Shown here: positions 1 through 9,110 of the stretch, piece after piece
How the letters are laid out: every line of letters starts with the position of its first letter
Numbering within the stretch: position 1 is the first letter of the stretch
Origin: Pseudocolwellia sp048296855
GTDB taxonomy: Bacteria > Pseudomonadota > Gammaproteobacteria > Enterobacterales > Alteromonadaceae
Strand: one strand, 5' to 3'
NCBI GenBank assembly: GCA_048296855.1
Contig: CP182631.1
DNA: 64,000 nucleotides
Made by a program: the position numbers and the translations under genes
The notes under the pieces: generated by a model
The model's database searches: none
What the model was told of the DNA's origin: nothing
Seen by the model: the letters and a program-made list of their open reading frames with translations, nothing else

Positions 1-2
1 TT

Positions 3-620
3 GTAGAACAGGGAGTGCTAGACAGTGAGAAAGAGCTCACCAAAGCTTTTATTATAAATATATTACTCAGTTTACTGGTTACTGCAGGTGTATTAATTAT
101 TGCCCATATTGCTTTTAATCGTTATCAAAGTAAATTAGTGATAATGGCGACTATCGACAAGCTATCAGGACTCCTTAACCGACAAGCCTTCGAACCTATT
201 TTATTAAATAATATTGAACAGTGTAAAAGGAAAAAGCAGCCACTCACTTTAGTTTTACTCGATATAGACCACTTTAAAAATATTAATGACACTTACGGAC
301 ATTTAACGGGTGACAAAGTTATTCAGTATGTTGCTCAAGCGTGTAAGCTTTATATAAGAGAAAGTGATGCTGTGTGTCGATGGGGCGGCGAAGAGTTTAT
401 TATTATGCTGGCAGACACATCTATCGAAGGTGCAAAACATACGGCTGAACGCATTCAAGAAAACCTGCTTAACAGTAGTATAGAACCTAAAGTAACTATC
501 AGTTTTGGTATTACTGCCTATAAACCTAAAGAACAATTAGATAGCTTTTTAAACAGAGCAGATAACGCTTTATACCAAGCTAAAAGAAATGGTCGTAACC
601 GTATAGAAATTAACGAGTAA
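3..620 (+). CDS. Diguanylate cyclase (GGDEF), C-terminal part, cut by window edge
   Basis: The reading frame is open from base 3 without a stop, so the true start lies left of the window; the GTG at 15 is only the first internal start codon. What is visible is one hydrophobic segment (about residues 12-33) followed by a complete GGDEF domain. The active-site signature GGEEF lies at bases 384-398. An RESD I-site stands five residues before it, so product inhibition by c-di-GMP is likely. The protein should make c-di-GMP from two GTP at the inner membrane. The missing N-terminal part is probably a periplasmic or membrane sensor, which cannot be judged here. Confidence 0.93.
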   Translation, partial: VEQGVLDSEKELTKAFIINILLSLLVTAGVLIIAHIAFNRYQSKLVIMATIDKLSGLLNRQAFEPILLNNIEQCKRKKQPLTLVLLDIDHFKNINDTYGHLTGDKVIQYVAQACKLYIRESDAVCRWGGEEFIIMLADTSIEGAKHTAERIQENLLNSSIEPKVTISFGITAYKPKEQLDSFLNRADNALYQAKRNGRNRIEINE

Positions 621-621
621 C

Positions 622-853
622 TAACCTCAACTCGGGTTAATGAATGTTAGATAATGAATTAAAATTCTTATTTATCAAAAACCTTAATCTGTATCGTTGT
701 TTTCCTAAGTTATATTAGTCTCTCAACAATGATATTTTTGTGTATAACAAGGCGAATTTTTCTATCTAATAGCTAGCTATTAGTAATAAATTCAACGAAG
801 TTAGGCATAAAAATAGCTTGTTGAGTAACTTTGCTTATCCCTAGTTGAGGTTA
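622..853. repeat. MITE-like dispersed repeat, copy A (full length)
   Basis: A 232 bp non-coding element with 19 bp terminal inverted repeats: the left end TAACCTCAACTCGGGTTAA and the reverse complement of the right end differ at 2 of 19 positions. Inside are nested inverted repeats, including the 18 bp palindrome CTAATAGCTAGCTATTAG at 766-783. It recurs at 1352, 6017 and 15512. It begins one base after the stop of the GGDEF gene. No transposase is encoded. A clear target-site duplication is not visible, because the flanks read TAA/TTA, which is compatible with a short AT target. Confidence 0.8.
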
Positions 854-904
854 ACTATTTTTTTATATTTCATTTTGTTAAACATCTTTTAAACTGAGTT
901 CAGG

Positions 905-1210
905 TTAAATAGATTTAGATTTACCCAAAAATAGTAGTTGAATGATTTCTTTCAAACTGGCACTTAGTAACCAGTAACTTAAACGACTTTGTTTCTTTTT
1001 AAGTATTCTCATTTCATTTCTTTTATGAATAGCTTTAAGCTGCATGGCTTTTTGCCTTTCTTCTAATTTAATTTGATCCCGTCGTTCTTGCGCTAAATTA
1101 GCTCGCTCTGTAAATCGAATTCGGCTCTGAGTAGATATACTCGACAAAATACTGCCACCTACAGTCTTTGTGCCTTTAACTTGAGTTTTAGGTTTTGGTG
1201 AACTACACAT
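905..1210 (-). CDS. Small basic hypothetical protein
   Basis: I do not recognise this 101-residue protein. It is strongly basic with a central Arg/Lys/Glu/Gln-rich stretch (about residues 35-75) likely to form one long helix or coiled coil, and a short hydrophobic stretch near residues 78-95. The start is well supported: an excellent ribosome binding site (GGAGGAG) lies 5 bases before the ATG. No signal peptide or membrane anchor is convincing. It stands alone between two repeat copies, so the context gives no role. The good start site argues for a real gene rather than a chance frame. Confidence 0.55.
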   Translation of the reverse strand: MCSSPKPKTQVKGTKTVGGSILSSISTQSRIRFTERANLAQERRDQIKLEERQKAMQLKAIHKRNEMRILKKKQSRLSYWLLSASLKEIIQLLFLGKSKSI

Positions 1211-1351
1211 AAGCTCCTCCGGCTAATATTTTATCTCACCTTAGTAGACCTGATACTTCATAAAAAAAATTCATAATAAGGAAAATAGCAAAACATTCGC
1301 TAAAATATTTTGCTAATCGTATTTATCTAATACCATTAAATAAAGCTTAAC

Positions 1352-1451
1352 TTACCTCAACTCGGGTTAATGAATGTTAGCGATTAGTAATAAATTCAAC
1401 GGAGTTAGGCGTAAAAAAGCTGGTTGAGTAACTTTGCTTATCCCGAGCTTA
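1352..1451. repeat. MITE-like repeat, copy B (internal deletion)
   Basis: A 100 bp derivative of the same family. The left terminus (TTACCTCAACTCGGGTTAA plus TGAATGTTAG) joins directly to the right-hand third (ATTAGTAATAAATTCAACGG onward). About 130 bp of the centre is lost, apparently between two short GTTAG/ATTAG repeats. Its degenerate right end overlaps the metE stop codon on the opposite strand. Confidence 0.75.
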
Positions 1452-3728
1452 GCTTGCTTTAGCTCTTAAAATTTGAGCTGCTTTCACCATGTTATGTAAT
1501 GCCGGTTTGACTTCTTCCCACTGTCTTGTTTTTAAGCCACAATCAGGGTTTACCCATAAACGTTCTGCAGGTATACGCTTTTGTGCTTTTTCAATCAACT
1601 CAACCATGTAGTTTTCTGACTGAATATTAGGGGTATGAATATCATATACACCAGGCCCTAGCTCATTTGGATATTTGTATTCGTCAAACACATCTAACAA
1701 TTCCATGTTAGAACGCGATGTTTCAATAGTAATAACATCAGCATCCATATCAGCAATAGCACCAATAATATCGTTAAATTCCGAATAACACATGTGAGTA
1801 TGAATTTGCGTTTTATCGCTTACACCATTAGCAGTAATTTTAAATGACTGTATCGCCCAATCTAAATACTGCGACCATTGCGATTGCCTTAAAGGTAGTC
1901 CTTCCCTTAATGCTGCTTCATCTATTTGAATAATGTTGATGCCTGCACTTTCTAAATCTAACACTTCGTCTCTTATGGCTAACGCTAATTGTAAGCAAGT
2001 AGTTGAACGTGGTTGGTCGTCTCTTACAAAAGACCAATTTAGAATAGTCACGGGCCCTGTCAGCATGCCTTTCATTGGTTTTGTTGATAACGATTGTGCG
2101 TATTTAGTCCATTCTACCGTCATGGCTTTAGGTCGTGAAACGTCACCAAAAATAATAGGTGGTTTCACACAACGTGAACCGTAAGACTGAACCCAACCTG
2201 CTTCACTAAAGGCATAGCCATCAAGCTGCTCGCCAAAATATTCAACCATATCGTTTCGTTCAGGTTCACCATGCACCAATACATCAAGCCCCAATTCATG
2301 TTGAATATCAATACATTGCGATATTTCATTTTTCATAAATTCCGTGTATTGAGCTAGGTTAATTTCACCCTTCTTAAATTGTTGTCTGGTTTTTCTAATA
2401 TCAGCGGTTTGAGGAAAAGAACCAATGGTTGTGGTTGGGTACAAAGGTAAATTAAAAATAGTGCGTTGTAGTTGGCTACGTTCAGCATAAGCTGACTTTC
2501 TTAAAGCAAGCGCTGGTGTAATAGCCGCAACTTTAGCTTTAATAGCTGAATTATTTACTCTGCTTGAAAGCTCTCGACTTTGTATTGCCTGTGCATTTAA
2601 TGCTAACTCGGTTTGATAAGCATCGCGGCCATTATTTAATACCTGATGTATTAACGATAATTCTTCTAATTTTTGAATCGCAAAAGACAACCAGCTCTTT
2701 ATCTCAGCATCAAGTTTTACTTCATTTGTTAAATCAACAGGCACATGTAATAAAGAACAAGACGGCGCTACCCATAATCTATTTTGAAGCTTTTTAGCTA
2801 ATGGTTCTAACCAAGTTAACAGTGCATTAATATCTGTTTTCCAAATATTTCGACCATTAACCACACCTAGAGAAACAACTTTTTCTTCACTGATATTATC
2901 AATTAAGCTTTGTACTTCACTTTTTGCGTTAATCGTATCTAAATGCACACCGTCAACAGGTAACTCACAAACTAACGGTAAGTTTTCTTTTAGCTCACCA
3001 AAATAGGTAGCGAGTAAAATTTTACTACCGCACTGGCTTAACACTTTGTAAGTGGTATTTATTGCTTGTTGCCAGTTATTGTCTAACTCGGTAACTAATA
3101 TAGGCTCATCAATTTGCACCCACTCTACGCCTAGTGCAGCAATGTTATTTAATAGCTGTTGATAAACCGGTAAAATTTGTTCAAGTAAGTTTATTTTTTC
3201 AGAGTTATCGGTTTCTTTACCTAACCATAAATATGAAACAGGACCTAAAATAACCGGCTTAACCTTATAACCTAACGCTTGTGCTTCTTTAATTTGACTA
3301 ACTAAGCGTTCGCTATTCAATTCAAAAGTTGTACTACTTGAAAACTCTGGAACTATGTAATGGTAATTTGTATCAAACCATTTGGTCATTTCGCCTGCAC
3401 TTACACAGCTACAAGCACTATCGTTCGCCGAACGTCCTCGTGCAATTCTAAAATAATTGTCTAACGAATTACCTGCTAAACCTTGTACTCGATCAGGAAT
3501 ATTACCTAATAAAAAGCTGGTATCTAATACTTGATCGTAAAAAGAAAAGTCGCCAACGGGCACATAATCTAAAGCTTCTTGGTTATTCCAATGGGTTTGT
3601 CTAAGGGTTAATGCTGTGGTTTCTAAATCAGCTTCTGTTATCTCTTTTTTCCAAAATTTCTCTAATTCAAATTTAAGTTCGCGCTTAGCGCCAATGCGTG
3701 AAAAACCAAGATTGTGTAAAATTGCCAT
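1449..3728 (-). CDS. metE: Cobalamin-independent methionine synthase MetE
   Basis: 5-methyltetrahydropteroyltriglutamate-homocysteine S-methyltransferase, which catalyses the last step of methionine synthesis without B12 in the cytoplasm. The 759-residue length is typical. The N-terminal half is the ancestral duplicate domain; the C-terminal catalytic barrel keeps the zinc-site signatures (HTHMCYSEF and the late VNPDCGLKTR cysteine). The gene is transcribed divergently from metR, the classical arrangement for MetR activation with homocysteine. The stop codon lies inside the right end of repeat copy B, so the last codons sit at the junction of gene and element; the C-terminus still looks of normal length. 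Confidence 0.98.
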   Translation of the reverse strand: MAILHNLGFSRIGAKRELKFELEKFWKKEITEADLETTALTLRQTHWNNQEALDYVPVGDFSFYDQVLDTSFLLGNIPDRVQGLAGNSLDNYFRIARGRSANDSACSCVSAGEMTKWFDTNYHYIVPEFSSSTTFELNSERLVSQIKEAQALGYKVKPVILGPVSYLWLGKETDNSEKINLLEQILPVYQQLLNNIAALGVEWVQIDEPILVTELDNNWQQAINTTYKVLSQCGSKILLATYFGELKENLPLVCELPVDGVHLDTINAKSEVQSLIDNISEEKVVSLGVVNGRNIWKTDINALLTWLEPLAKKLQNRLWVAPSCSLLHVPVDLTNEVKLDAEIKSWLSFAIQKLEELSLIHQVLNNGRDAYQTELALNAQAIQSRELSSRVNNSAIKAKVAAITPALALRKSAYAERSQLQRTIFNLPLYPTTTIGSFPQTADIRKTRQQFKKGEINLAQYTEFMKNEISQCIDIQHELGLDVLVHGEPERNDMVEYFGEQLDGYAFSEAGWVQSYGSRCVKPPIIFGDVSRPKAMTVEWTKYAQSLSTKPMKGMLTGPVTILNWSFVRDDQPRSTTCLQLALAIRDEVLDLESAGINIIQIDEAALREGLPLRQSQWSQYLDWAIQSFKITANGVSDKTQIHTHMCYSEFNDIIGAIADMDADVITIETSRSNMELLDVFDEYKYPNELGPGVYDIHTPNIQSENYMVELIEKAQKRIPAERLWVNPDCGLKTRQWEEVKPALHNMVKAAQILRAKAS

Positions 3729-3857
3729 GTGTATTATTTCCTTTCATAAATGATATAAGCAAATTGTACGCAAGCTCATTCATGAAAAATAATGATATAA
3801 ATACATAGTTCTATGAATTAAACTCATGGGTAGGTTTTATAAAAAACAAAACATCAT
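3729..3857. promoter_or_regulatory. metE/metR divergent control region
   Basis: A 129 bp AT-rich spacer between divergent metE and metR. TGAATTAAACTCA at 3814-3826 resembles the LysR-type MetR box TGAA-N5-TTCA with one mismatch, and TTCATGAAAAATAATGA at 3779-3795 may be a second half-site group. Location and orientation suit MetR control of both genes, but the motif match is imperfect. Confidence 0.4.
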
Positions 3858-4751
3858 ATGATTGAAAGAACACATTTATCAATAATAAGAGAAGTAGACC
3901 GATTAGGCACACTAACCGAAGCAGCCAATGCGCTATTCCTAACTCAGTCAGCCTTAAGTCACGCAATTAAAAAATTAGAAGGTCAATTAGGTATTAAAAT
4001 TTGGTCGAAAGAAGGCCGAAATTTACGACTAACTCAAGCAGGCGAACATATATTATCGTTAGCTAACCGCACCCTTCCACAGCTTGAACATACTGAGCAC
4101 TTAATCGCACAAATAGCGAAAGGTAAACGCGGTTCATTAAGAATAGGAATGGAGTGTCATCCTTGTTACCAGTGGTTATTAACCGTAGTTTCACCCTATT
4201 TAGAACAATGGCCCGATGTCGATTTAGACGTAAAACAACGCTTTCAGTTTGGAGGTTTAGGCGCATTATTCAGCCACGACATAGATGCTTTAGTAACGCC
4301 AGATCCGCTCTTCAAAAAAGGCTTAACTTACCTACCCGTTTTTGATTACGAGCTTGTTTTAGTCACTCATAAAGATCATCCATTGGCAAATAAAAGCTTT
4401 ATAAAACCCCAAGACTTAAATAATGAAACATTAATCACTTATCCCGTAGAAACTGAACGCCTTGATATTTTTAGTAAATTTTTAACCCTTGAGCAATGTA
4501 GCCCACATAAACATAAAGTAATTGAAACAACCGACATTATGCTGCAAATGGTAGCCAGTAAACGTGGTGTTTCAGCTCTTCCTGCGTGGCTAGTAAAAGA
4601 GTATTCAAAAACATTACCCATCAAAGGTATAAAGCTAGGTAAACACGGAATTGATAAACAAATATTTATAGGCTTACGTGAGAAAGATATTGAAATTGAA
4701 TATATTCAAAGCTTTATTGATATTGCCAGTCAGCTTAGTGTAGCTAAGTAA
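3858..4751 (+). CDS. metR: LysR-type transcriptional activator MetR
   Basis: A LysR-family regulator of 297 residues. The N-terminal winged helix-turn-helix (residues about 3-60, with LTEAANALFLTQSALSHAIK) is followed by a periplasmic-binding-protein-like effector domain. Its position back-to-back with metE identifies it as MetR, which uses homocysteine as co-inducer to activate metE and repress itself. A short palindromic hairpin follows the stop. Confidence 0.95.
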   Translation: MIERTHLSIIREVDRLGTLTEAANALFLTQSALSHAIKKLEGQLGIKIWSKEGRNLRLTQAGEHILSLANRTLPQLEHTEHLIAQIAKGKRGSLRIGMECHPCYQWLLTVVSPYLEQWPDVDLDVKQRFQFGGLGALFSHDIDALVTPDPLFKKGLTYLPVFDYELVLVTHKDHPLANKSFIKPQDLNNETLITYPVETERLDIFSKFLTLEQCSPHKHKVIETTDIMLQMVASKRGVSALPAWLVKEYSKTLPIKGIKLGKHGIDKQIFIGLREKDIEIEYIQSFIDIASQLSVAK

Positions 4752-4785
4752 TACTGACTCCCATCATAGTTTTTGTTTATTCAAT

Positions 4786-4813
4786 AAGGTAAAATCAGTA
4801 CTGATTTTACCTT
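4786..4813. terminator. 28 bp perfect palindrome after metR
   Basis: The 14-base half AAGGTAAAATCAGT is followed at once by its exact reverse complement. It lies 34 bases after the metR stop. A short T-rich tail makes it a plausible terminator, though the U-tract is weak; it could equally be a protein-binding palindrome upstream of the Nudix gene. Confidence 0.5.
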
Positions 4814-4847
4814 TGTACCCATTTGATTAACCGAGTTAAAACATATA

Positions 4848-5363
4848 ATGAAATTATTAAAATCTACCGTGCATCCTGACGTTTCAGACCTTTCAAACTC
4901 ATGTTTTACACGTAAAGCGGCTCGCGCTATTGTACTTAATGGTGATCAAATACTGCTTTTATATACTCAAAGATATCACGACTATACCTTACCCGGTGGT
5001 GGCATTGACGAAGGTGAAAGTAATATAGAAGGTTTGATCAGAGAACTACGTGAAGAAACCGGTGCTCATAATGTTACTGACATTCAGCCCTTTGGTTTAT
5101 ATGAAGAATATCGACCTTGGCATAAAAGCGACTTTGATATAGTGCATATGGAGTCGTATTGCTACGTATGTAACATTGATGATGAATTACGTGCAACAGA
5201 GCTAGAAAGCTACGAAATACAAAATGGTATGACTCCCGTTTGGATGAACATTCATCAAGCCATAAAACATAACGAAAAAACGCTCGCTAAAAGCGCTAAA
5301 AAAGGTTTATCAATAGTACGTGAAACTTTTTTATTGAAAAAGATAGTAGAAGAGTTGCTTTAA
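4848..5363 (+). CDS. Nudix hydrolase
   Basis: A 171-residue cytoplasmic Nudix-fold pyrophosphohydrolase. The Nudix box spans about residues 50-72, with GGGIDEGES at its start and RELREETG at its end, giving the metal-binding REXXEE core. The residues before it (ARAIVLNGDQILLL) form the expected first strands. Substrate is unknown; the family cleaves nucleoside diphosphates linked to another moiety. The ribosome binding site is weak. It is a single gene between metR and a convergent secreted-protein gene. Confidence 0.88.
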   Translation: MKLLKSTVHPDVSDLSNSCFTRKAARAIVLNGDQILLLYTQRYHDYTLPGGGIDEGESNIEGLIRELREETGAHNVTDIQPFGLYEEYRPWHKSDFDIVHMESYCYVCNIDDELRATELESYEIQNGMTPVWMNIHQAIKHNEKTLAKSAKKGLSIVRETFLLKKIVEELL

Positions 5364-5401
5364 ATTCTCAGCTTTCATTACTGAGTAAAATAGCTTAACC
5401 A

Positions 5402-5484
5402 GAGTTCAGGTTAAATACATAATAAGTAGAACAAAATAGCGACAATATTCACCTATCTACTATTCTGCCCTCACTATTTAACCT
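5402..5484. repeat. Short inverted repeat with a sequence shared at 896-911
   Basis: AGGTTAAATA at 5408-5417 is mirrored by TATTTAACCT at 5475-5484, a 10 bp perfect inverted repeat. The 16-mer GAGTTCAGGTTAAATA at 5402-5417 is also present at 896-911. The resemblance to the ends of the MITE-like family suggests worn remnants. Confidence 0.4.
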
Positions 5485-5490
5485 CAAAAT

Positions 5491-5889
5491 TTACTTGTAT
5501 GACACTTTAGCTTTGTTTTTCAATCTATCTTTATAAATAGGATATAAATTATAGGTAGGATAAAACTCAGTCGTAAATGCCTTCCAAGCACTTCTCTCAA
5601 TAGCAAGATTAACTTCATTAAGTTTGTGTGCGGGTACTTCTAACGTAACCACTTGTCCAATGCCCATCATCACATACCAACTTACAACAGAAACGCCTTT
5701 TGGCGGAAACTTATCAAAGAAGCCTTGCTCTTTTAAAATCTCTTGAATTTCATCTAAGTTCTTACTGTGATCATGTTTTAAGAAAACCGTTAAAAGAATT
5801 GAATCTTTCGGCGGCTTATCAACCTCAGGCTCAGCTAAAGAAGTAAAACTTGTTACAACAAGTATAAAAAACATAAATAATTTAGTCAT
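5491..5889 (-). CDS. Conserved secreted hypothetical protein
   Basis: A 132-residue protein with a clear Sec signal peptide (MTKLFMFFILVVTSFTSLAEP, cleavage likely after residue 19), so periplasmic. The mature part resembles a widespread uncharacterised family; the stretch WYVMMGIGQVVTLEVPAHKL and the later AFTTEFYPTYN are its recognisable parts. It contains no cysteines and no known catalytic motif. It is monocistronic with a good AAGG ribosome binding site. Function is unknown. Confidence 0.75.
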   Translation of the reverse strand: MTKLFMFFILVVTSFTSLAEPEVDKPPKDSILLTVFLKHDHSKNLDEIQEILKEQGFFDKFPPKGVSVVSWYVMMGIGQVVTLEVPAHKLNEVNLAIERSAWKAFTTEFYPTYNLYPIYKDRLKNKAKVSYK

Positions 5890-6016
5890 AAACTTTCCTT
5901 TTTAAAATGAACTTTTAAACCTCATTAAGAAGCTAAATAGAATAAGCTAAAGTAAAGATATACATACTAATAGTCAATAAGAATATAACAATAATTAAAG
6001 ACGTTAATGTAAATAG

Positions 6017-6244
6017 CCCCAACTCGGGTTAATGAATGTTAGATAATGAATTAAAATTATTATTTATCAAAACTTTAATCTGTATCGTTGTTTTCCTAAG
6101 TTATATTAGTCTCTCAACATTGATATTTTTGTGTATAACAAGGCGAATTTTTCTATCTAATAGCTAGTTATTAGTAATAAATTCAACGAAGTTAGGCATA
6201 AAAATAGCTTGTTGAGTAACTTTGCTTATCCCGAGCTGAGGTTA
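6017..6244. repeat. MITE-like repeat, copy C (full length)
   Basis: A 228 bp copy nearly identical to copy A through the whole interior. The ends are slightly degenerate (left CCCCAACTCGGGTTAA, right TTATCCCGAGCTGAGGTTA). Its right end joins in frame to a truncated coding fragment, which takes its first 12 codons from the element. Confidence 0.8.
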
Positions 6245-6541
6245 AATAGTACTTACGGTGAAGCAGTTATTCGATTGGGTGTTGGCAGAGCGCACAATAA
6301 ATCGCTGACCCCTGTTGTTAAAATTAATGGAGCTGAAGTCGCTGTTATTGAAGATATTCGAGGTCACGATTTAAAAACACGACCTGAATTTTTTGGTGTA
6401 CTTGAAATACCCGTAAGCTACGATTTATTAAAAGAAAACAATACTATAACGGTTAACTTTCCTGATACAGGCGGTAACGTGAGTAGTGTAACCATGCAAG
6501 TATTTAACATGACTGACGAAGCGGCAAGAACACCACGCTAG
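6209..6541 (+). pseudogene. Truncated gene fragment: C-terminal beta-sandwich, possibly of a polysaccharidase
   Basis: The open frame starts with a TTG inside repeat copy C; residues 1-12 are translated repeat sequence and the real homology begins near base 6245. The remaining ~98 residues look like the C-terminal beta-sandwich module found at the end of some agarase/porphyranase-type glycoside hydrolases: IPVSYDLLKENNTITVNF followed by PDTGGNVSSV. There is no catalytic domain and no ribosome binding site. I read it as a gene whose 5' part was lost, with the element at the breakpoint. The enzyme family is inferred from pattern memory only and is uncertain. Confidence 0.55.
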
Positions 6542-6564
6542 TTTATTACCCCCCAACTAAAAAC

Positions 6565-6602
6565 AAAAAAACCTCAATAACATGACATTATTGAGGTTTT
6601 TT
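6565..6602. terminator. Bidirectional terminator between the fragment and efpL
   Basis: The 11 bp stem AACCTCAATAA/TTATTGAGGTT with a 7-base loop is flanked by an A-run on the left and a T-run on the right. It can therefore end transcription from both sides, in particular efpL on the minus strand. Confidence 0.85.
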
Positions 6603-6635
6603 ATTGCGCTAAGTAAAAACAATCAGCGCATCTAT

Positions 6636-7208
6636 TTACTTATCAGCACGGCCCATAAATTTACATTCAGCCGTGTTTACTTTAATTTTATCGCCAGTAG
6701 AAATATGCTCAGGTACTTGTACAGTTAAACCGGTTGAAAGCACAGCAGGTTTAGTACGAGCCGTAGCAGAACCACCTTTAATTGATGGGTCAGTTTCAGT
6801 GATCACTAATTCAACACTTGCTGGTAAATCGATACCTACAGGCGCATCATCAATTGATATAAGTAACAAACCTTCCGTATCTTCACTAATGAAACGTATT
6901 TCGTCAGCAATTGCGTCTGCATTTAGGTTATATGGCGTGTAATCTTCATTGTCCATAAATACATATTGGTCGCCATCAATGTATGAAAACATAACCGGAC
7001 GACGTGTTAATTCAGCCAATTTAAGCATATCGCTATCTTTAAATGTTTCATCAACTTTATGGCCTGTTACCACATCGTACATACGCATACGGTATAAACT
7101 ACCACCTGCACGACCTTGCGGAACTGAACGCTCAATATCTTTAATAATGTAAACACCGCCGTTATATTCTATCGCAGTATTCTTTTTAACTTCACTTGCC
7201 TTTGGCAT
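6636..7208 (-). CDS. efpL: Elongation factor P-like protein EfpL (YeiP)
   Basis: A 190-residue EF-P paralogue that relieves ribosome stalling at difficult, often proline-containing, motifs. The three-domain length matches E. coli YeiP, with shared blocks such as YVFMDNEDYTPYN and the C-terminal KPAVLSTGLTVQVPE. The domain I loop carries arginine (R33, in PQGRAGGSLY) rather than the modified lysine of EF-P, which is the mark of EfpL: it works without lysylation. The ATG has an upstream AAGGAAG. Monocistronic with a strong downstream terminator. Confidence 0.95.
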   Translation of the reverse strand: MPKASEVKKNTAIEYNGGVYIIKDIERSVPQGRAGGSLYRMRMYDVVTGHKVDETFKDSDMLKLAELTRRPVMFSYIDGDQYVFMDNEDYTPYNLNADAIADEIRFISEDTEGLLLISIDDAPVGIDLPASVELVITETDPSIKGGSATARTKPAVLSTGLTVQVPEHISTGDKIKVNTAECKFMGRADK

Positions 7209-7322
7209 GAAAAACTTCCTTAAAATAATGAATGTGAGAAAAATAACATGAACTGGATTTTATGCAAGAATTTATCAGTTAAATGTTTACTTATCTTAAG
7301 TTTACTAAGCTAAACTGTAACT

Positions 7323-7370
7323 AAAAAAATACCGCTAAGCGGATTGTTCATTCCATTTAGCGGTACTTTT
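7323..7370 (-). terminator. Terminator of the porin-like gene
   Basis: The stem TACCGCTAA (7330-7338) / TTAGCGGTA (7357-7365) is followed on the minus strand by a run of seven T. It lies 20 bases after the stop of the minus-strand outer-membrane gene. Confidence 0.8.
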
Positions 7371-7390
7371 ACCAATAAGGTTACAAATCG

Positions 7391-8665
7391 TTAATCAAAA
7401 AACACAGATATTTCAGCCGTGATACCATCCCAATCAGATCCTATTTGCCCAGCAGAGGCATTACCTTCAGACTGTTTAACATATTCAGCTTTAACTAACG
7501 TGCCACTTGCTACCCACCAACCTAAACCGACTTGAAAACGTGTTAAGTCTTTATCGCCTGAAACACCATCGCTTGCGTTAGTAATAGAACTATAACGCGT
7601 CGCTAAATATAAGCTTTCTGGTTTTATGTATTGTGTCGCTTCAATCGCATAGTAATGAATTTTACTTTCTATTTCTTGATAGCCTATCGCTTTACTCGCT
7701 ACAGTTTGTTTACCGTTACTGTCTACAAAGCTGTAATCGTCTTTCGCAATTCCTGCCCAAGCTCTTAATAAAGTACTAGCACTTGCTTGGTACTGAGCAT
7801 TTATTTGTAAAATATTGGCATTTAAACCGGGTAGTAATCCAGCATGAGTATCACGTGAATTGGTGCCTGATGATACAAAATTATAATTGTCGCCATCGCC
7901 TTGAATAAGCCCAGCGGTTTGAATATTAGCAAATTCTCGGCTAGCAACTTGGTCACCTAAATCACTCACAAACCAACCTAATCCTACATCTAAACCTAAA
8001 TTGGTATTAATAGACGCTCTACCAAATACGTTATATCCTTTGTCGCTACCATAGTCTTCAAAAAAGGTCGGTACTGAAAGTCCAACATCAGCATTCACTT
8101 TAGTAATAGTAGAACCCATGATTTTTTTCGACCATAACGTTTGAATACCTGATTCAGCCGTTACAAAATCGATAGGTGAATTACCAATAAGAGGATTTTT
8201 TTGTACGGCAGCCCCATCAGAATAGCCACGATAATCAAATACAGTAGAAACAATGTTCCCAGCTCTAAATAACCATTGCGTATTTTCATCGGCTTTGTCG
8301 GCTAGGCCTAAAATGTCTAAATCGATATAAGCTAAATCTTGCGATATTTCAAACTGGTCGTCTGAACCAAAGTCGTTGGGTTCTTCGCCAAGATCTGCAT
8401 AAGCAGTCACATAATCATTAATTTTAACGGCTAACTCTATGTTAAAACGTAAACGCTGAAAACCTGACGACATATTTGTGTTTATATTTTCAAATGCGCC
8501 AGCATTAGCTTCTATTGATTGATAGCCTTGCATAAGTAAAACTTTAGCATCAACTCTCCCATCAAAAAATTCTGCGGCATTTGCTGAATGTGTTAGCCCA
8601 ACCGCCAAAACACTGGTTGAAATTAAAGTACGGGTCGATTTCATTAGTTTTGTTTTAATCATCAT
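7391..8665 (-). CDS. Outer-membrane beta-barrel channel (porin-like)
   Basis: A 424-residue protein with a signal peptide (to about residue 30, ending HSANAA). Its many amphipathic strands with alternating aromatic residues are typical of a 16- to 18-strand barrel, and it ends in aromatic residues (SVFFD). No specific substrate motif is visible. The gene is divergent from the mannitol operon across a 611 bp spacer, so a role in admitting mannitol or another sugar is a reasonable guess from context only. An alternative start at codon 2 or 8 would still leave a good signal peptide. Confidence 0.75.
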   Translation of the reverse strand: MMIKTKLMKSTRTLISTSVLAVGLTHSANAAEFFDGRVDAKVLLMQGYQSIEANAGAFENINTNMSSGFQRLRFNIELAVKINDYVTAYADLGEEPNDFGSDDQFEISQDLAYIDLDILGLADKADENTQWLFRAGNIVSTVFDYRGYSDGAAVQKNPLIGNSPIDFVTAESGIQTLWSKKIMGSTITKVNADVGLSVPTFFEDYGSDKGYNVFGRASINTNLGLDVGLGWFVSDLGDQVASREFANIQTAGLIQGDGDNYNFVSSGTNSRDTHAGLLPGLNANILQINAQYQASASTLLRAWAGIAKDDYSFVDSNGKQTVASKAIGYQEIESKIHYYAIEATQYIKPESLYLATRYSSITNASDGVSGDKDLTRFQVGLGWWVASGTLVKAEYVKQSEGNASAGQIGSDWDGITAEISVFFD

Positions 8666-9110
8666 TATTATCCTAATTTTTTAGTTTGGCAGTATGAATT
8701 CTTCAGTTGTTTATCTTCACAAACACCACTGAGCATAAGCTCTTTTTGCGGGCATATTCCCAAAGCAAATTTATATCGTCAACCACTAATAATTAAAAAA
8801 TAGATTCCCTATAAATTTTAAAAATATATTTCACTTTAAATTCAATAAATTAAGAATTTAATTTTTAGAGTAATAATTTTTTGTACGTTAAATATCCTCT
8901 TAAATTTAAAAATTTGAGCTAAACCTCAGGTTAAAAATGTCAAAAAAGGTGCAAAAAAGTAAAATAAACGGATCTTTTTTCATGAATAAACGTGTAATGA
9001 TCAAATATGAATATATTTTTAATAAACACTAAATATATGAAATTAAATAACTTTACTTACATTCACGGTTTTTTAACTTTTCTTTTGATTAAAAATCACA
9101 CGATAAAAGA
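8666..9110. other. AT-rich intergenic region, no gene seen
   Basis: The spacer between the divergent porin-like gene and the mannitol operon is unusually long. Its left 445 bases are very AT-rich and hold no open frame or hairpin I can support. CTAAACCTCAGGTTAAAA near 8925 resembles an end of the MITE-like family but has no partner. Confidence 0.5.
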
